64,000 nt of DNA from CAVSUZ01 sp963795415. Its GTDB lineage: Bacteria > Pseudomonadota > Alphaproteobacteria > Acetobacterales > Acetobacteraceae. Made by a program: the position numbers and the translations under genes. Below the pieces are notes generated by a model. That model searched no databases, was not told the DNA's origin, and was given only the letters and a program-made list of their open reading frames with translations. The stretch covers positions 372,001 to 436,000 of the forward strand of contig CAWCHQ010000001.1 of assembly GCA_963795415.1 (NCBI GenBank), written 5' to 3'. Of this stretch, positions 62,471-64,000 are shown one piece after another (within the stretch, counting starts at the first letter, position 1; the number at the start of each line of letters is the position of its first letter).

Positions 62471-63379
62471 CACGTTTTGCGCTCCGCAATCTCGAACCCG
62501 GCCGCGGCCGCCTTGGCGGCCAGATATTCGTACCCGATTCTCGCATAGTGCGCCGGTTCCGCCTTCCTCGGGTCCTGCTCTGCCTCCACCACCAGCCATC
62601 CTTCGTAACCACGGTCATGGAGCTGCCGCAGCAGAGGAAGGTAGTCGATGCAACCATCACCCGGGACGGTGAAGATGCCTTGCATGACCGCGCCCATGAA
62701 GCTGGCATCGCTGCGGATGGAGTCTTCCAGGATGGTCCGCCGCGCATCCTTGCAGTGGACATGCACCACCCGCTTCAAATGCCGCGCCAGCAATGCCGCC
62801 GGATCGCCCTGCGCGAAAAGACAGTGCCCCGTGTCATACAGCAGGCCCACCGAGTTCGCCCGTGTTGCGCATCAGCGCGTCGATGTCGCGATCGGTCTGC
62901 ACGATCGTCCCCATATGATGGTGAAACGCCATGCCCACTCCGAACGCGCGCATCCGATCCGCGAGTGCGGTCAGCTTGCGTCCATACGGCGCCCAGTCTT
63001 CGTCGGTCAGAACTGGCCGCTGGGAGGACGGCTGGAAGATCCCGTCATGCCGACCGCGCGACGTATCGGCATACACCACAACTTTGCAGCCCAGGTCGCG
63101 CAGCAGAGTGAGATGCGGCAGCACGGCAGCGAATTCCGTGTCGACATCGCGATCCAGCATGCGCCCGTCATACCAGCCGGAGATCAGTTGCAGCTTGTAC
63201 CCGGCCAGCAGCGGCCCCAGCTCGGCCGCGTTGCGCGGAAACTTGCCGCCCATTTCGATACCGGCGTAACCAGCCTGGCTCGCCTCCGACAGGCACGTCT
63301 CCAGCGGAATGTCGCCGCCGAGTTCCGGTACGTCGTCATTGGTCCAGGTGATGGGGTTGATGCCGATCCGAACCGTCAT
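62470..63379 (-). pseudogene. Sugar phosphate isomerase/epimerase (IolE-like), frameshifted as read
   Basis: The N-terminus MTVRIGINPITWTNDDVPEL to MAFHHHMGTIVQTDRDID is in one frame. The C-terminus GLLYDTGHCLFAQGDPAALL to GYEYLAAKAAAAGFEI is in another. Together they form an AP endonuclease-family TIM barrel like 2-keto-myo-inosose dehydratase IolE, with the metal residues in AFHHHMG, YDTGHC and VVEAEQD. The length is one base over a multiple of three. Removing one G near 62850 restores NTGELVGLLYDTGH and about 302 residues. As read, the protein stops at about residue 180. Confidence 0.8.
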
Positions 63380-64000
63380 GACTCCTCCACGCGCGCATCG
63401 CTGATTGTGCGGCCACCAGTGCGGCCACAGCATCCGCCGCCTGCGCACCCTCGCGCGGCCCGCCCGCCGCATAACGAGCGAAACTTTCCGCTTGCAGCCG
63501 GAGCGCATCCAGGAAGGCGCTTTCCGCGTCGGGCGGCCCCAGAAACCGGCACGTCTCGGCGTTGCGCGTGCCGAAAACCTCGGCCCAGCAAACATCGCCC
63601 GCCGGATAGCGCCGGCCAAGCGAAACGAATCCCGTGCTGCCGCGCGACAAGCGGCACAGCACCTGCGCGCTCTCCGTATCGCCGGGCACCGGCGGCTCCG
63701 TGGCCACACCGGCCGCCATGGCACAAGTTTCGGTGATGTCCTGATCCGTCAGCCAGCGGAGCTGATCGAATTCATGCACGCCCATATCGACGAAAATGCC
63801 GCCGCTATTTGCCCGGAACGAGGCCGATGGAGGCTCGCCATCCCATTGGTAACAGGTGGCCAGATAAATATCGCCGAGCGCCCCATCCGCGATGCGCGCG
63901 CGCAACGCGCGCAGCGCCGGGACGAAGCGGCGCCAATAGGCGATCTGCAGCGCGACGCCCGATTGCTCCGCGAGCGCCGCCGCCTCCATTGCCTCGGCCG
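63336..64000 (-). CDS. Gfo/Idh/MocA-family oxidoreductase, partial at window edge
   Basis: The frame is open to the window end, so the N-terminal Rossmann motif is outside. Visible are AEAMEAAALAEQSGVALQIA, YWRRFVPAL, GGIFVDMGVHEFDQLRWLTD with the catalytic region, and the C-terminal lobe. This resembles inositol 2-dehydrogenase-like proteins and fits with the IolE-like gene downstream. The frame ends at 63336 by reading through the iolE-like start. The expected end (RVEES with a TGA overlapping the next ATG at 63376) lies in another frame, so a one-base deletion near 63393 is suspected. Confidence 0.75.
   Translation of the reverse strand, partial: AEAMEAAALAEQSGVALQIAYWRRFVPALRALRARIADGALGDIYLATCYQWDGEPPSASFRANSGGIFVDMGVHEFDQLRWLTDQDITETCAMAAGVATEPPVPGDTESAQVLCRLSRGSTGFVSLGRRYPAGDVCWAEVFGTRNAETCRFLGPPDAESAFLDALRLQAESFARYAAGGPREGAQAADAVAALVAAQSAMRAWRSHDGSDRHQPHHLDQ

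Overview
The window is GC-rich DNA with densely packed, often overlapping genes on both strands. It looks like an alphaproteobacterium, and my best guess is Rhodospirillales/Acetobacteraceae. I base this on the Tat-exported solute-binding proteins, the type of LigD and the small Pro-rich protein next to it, the CgeB-like glycosyltransferases, and palindromic intergenic repeats that I associate with that group. This is recognition from memory, not a search. There is no rRNA operon, phage or CRISPR array. Two tRNA genes are present: Leu(TAA) and Val(GAC).

Layout. 1-2.3 kb: the end of a metallo-hydrolase and a Tat-exported, probably bicovalent flavoprotein. 2.3-5.8 kb: an insertion-sequence pile-up with an IS1634-type element, an IS630 remnant and a complete IS630 element that appears to need a -1 frameshift. 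6.0-10.4 kb: guaA, ligD and a small hydrophilic protein in one minus-strand operon. 10.8-18.6 kb: a tightly coupled seven-gene glycan cassette of two sugar-nucleotide epimerases, a B12-binding radical SAM enzyme, a GT4 glycosyltransferase and three CgeB-like glycosyltransferases. This is the most system-like unit in the window. 18.6-22.9 kb: an alpha-hydroxy-acid dehydrogenase, a DOPA-dioxygenase-like protein, an acyl-CoA ligase and a thiolase. 23.1-25.1 kb: a 42-bp-repeat protein, a K+ channel and a small glycine-zipper protein. 25.4-29.6 kb: decayed transposase remnants around tRNA-Leu, a 2-hydroxyacid dehydrogenase, a class A PBP and a LysR scrap. 30.0-37.4 kb: a hybrid histidine kinase, GYD and RraA-type proteins, a GMC oxidoreductase, a truncated nucleotidyltransferase-associated protein, tRNA-Val and an N-formylglutamate amidohydrolase. 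37.6-45.5 kb: a complete oligopeptide-type ABC importer with two tandem paralogous binding proteins. 45.5-51.4 kb: DUF488, a PLC-like phosphoesterase, a secreted protein, a divergent Rieske/flavin-reductase pair, yajC and a DUF815 ATPase. 51.4-53.5 kb: an AT-richer stretch with a broken LprI/peptidoglycan-binding gene. 53.5-56.6 kb: a LuxR-type regulator, a striking array of five GGTAC near-palindromes, an S1C-like protein that lacks its catalytic His and Ser, and an MFS transporter. 56.6-59.5 kb: a hydantoinase scar with IS1634 pieces. 59.8-64 kb: an IolE/Gfo-Idh-MocA operon with its own peptide-type binding protein.

Several otherwise well-conserved genes are interrupted by single-nucleotide indels, many of them in G/C or A runs, or by in-frame stops. 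They are the GT4, the PBP, the amidohydrolase, the MFS transporter, the IolE-like gene, the secreted protein, the GMC oxidoreductase and the transposases. This density suggests either residual sequencing error or ongoing gene decay. I annotate them as broken as read and give the probable repair point. Short dispersed palindromic repeats of several families occur between 39 and 57 kb, and two of them lie inside the coding starts of ABC-transporter genes.
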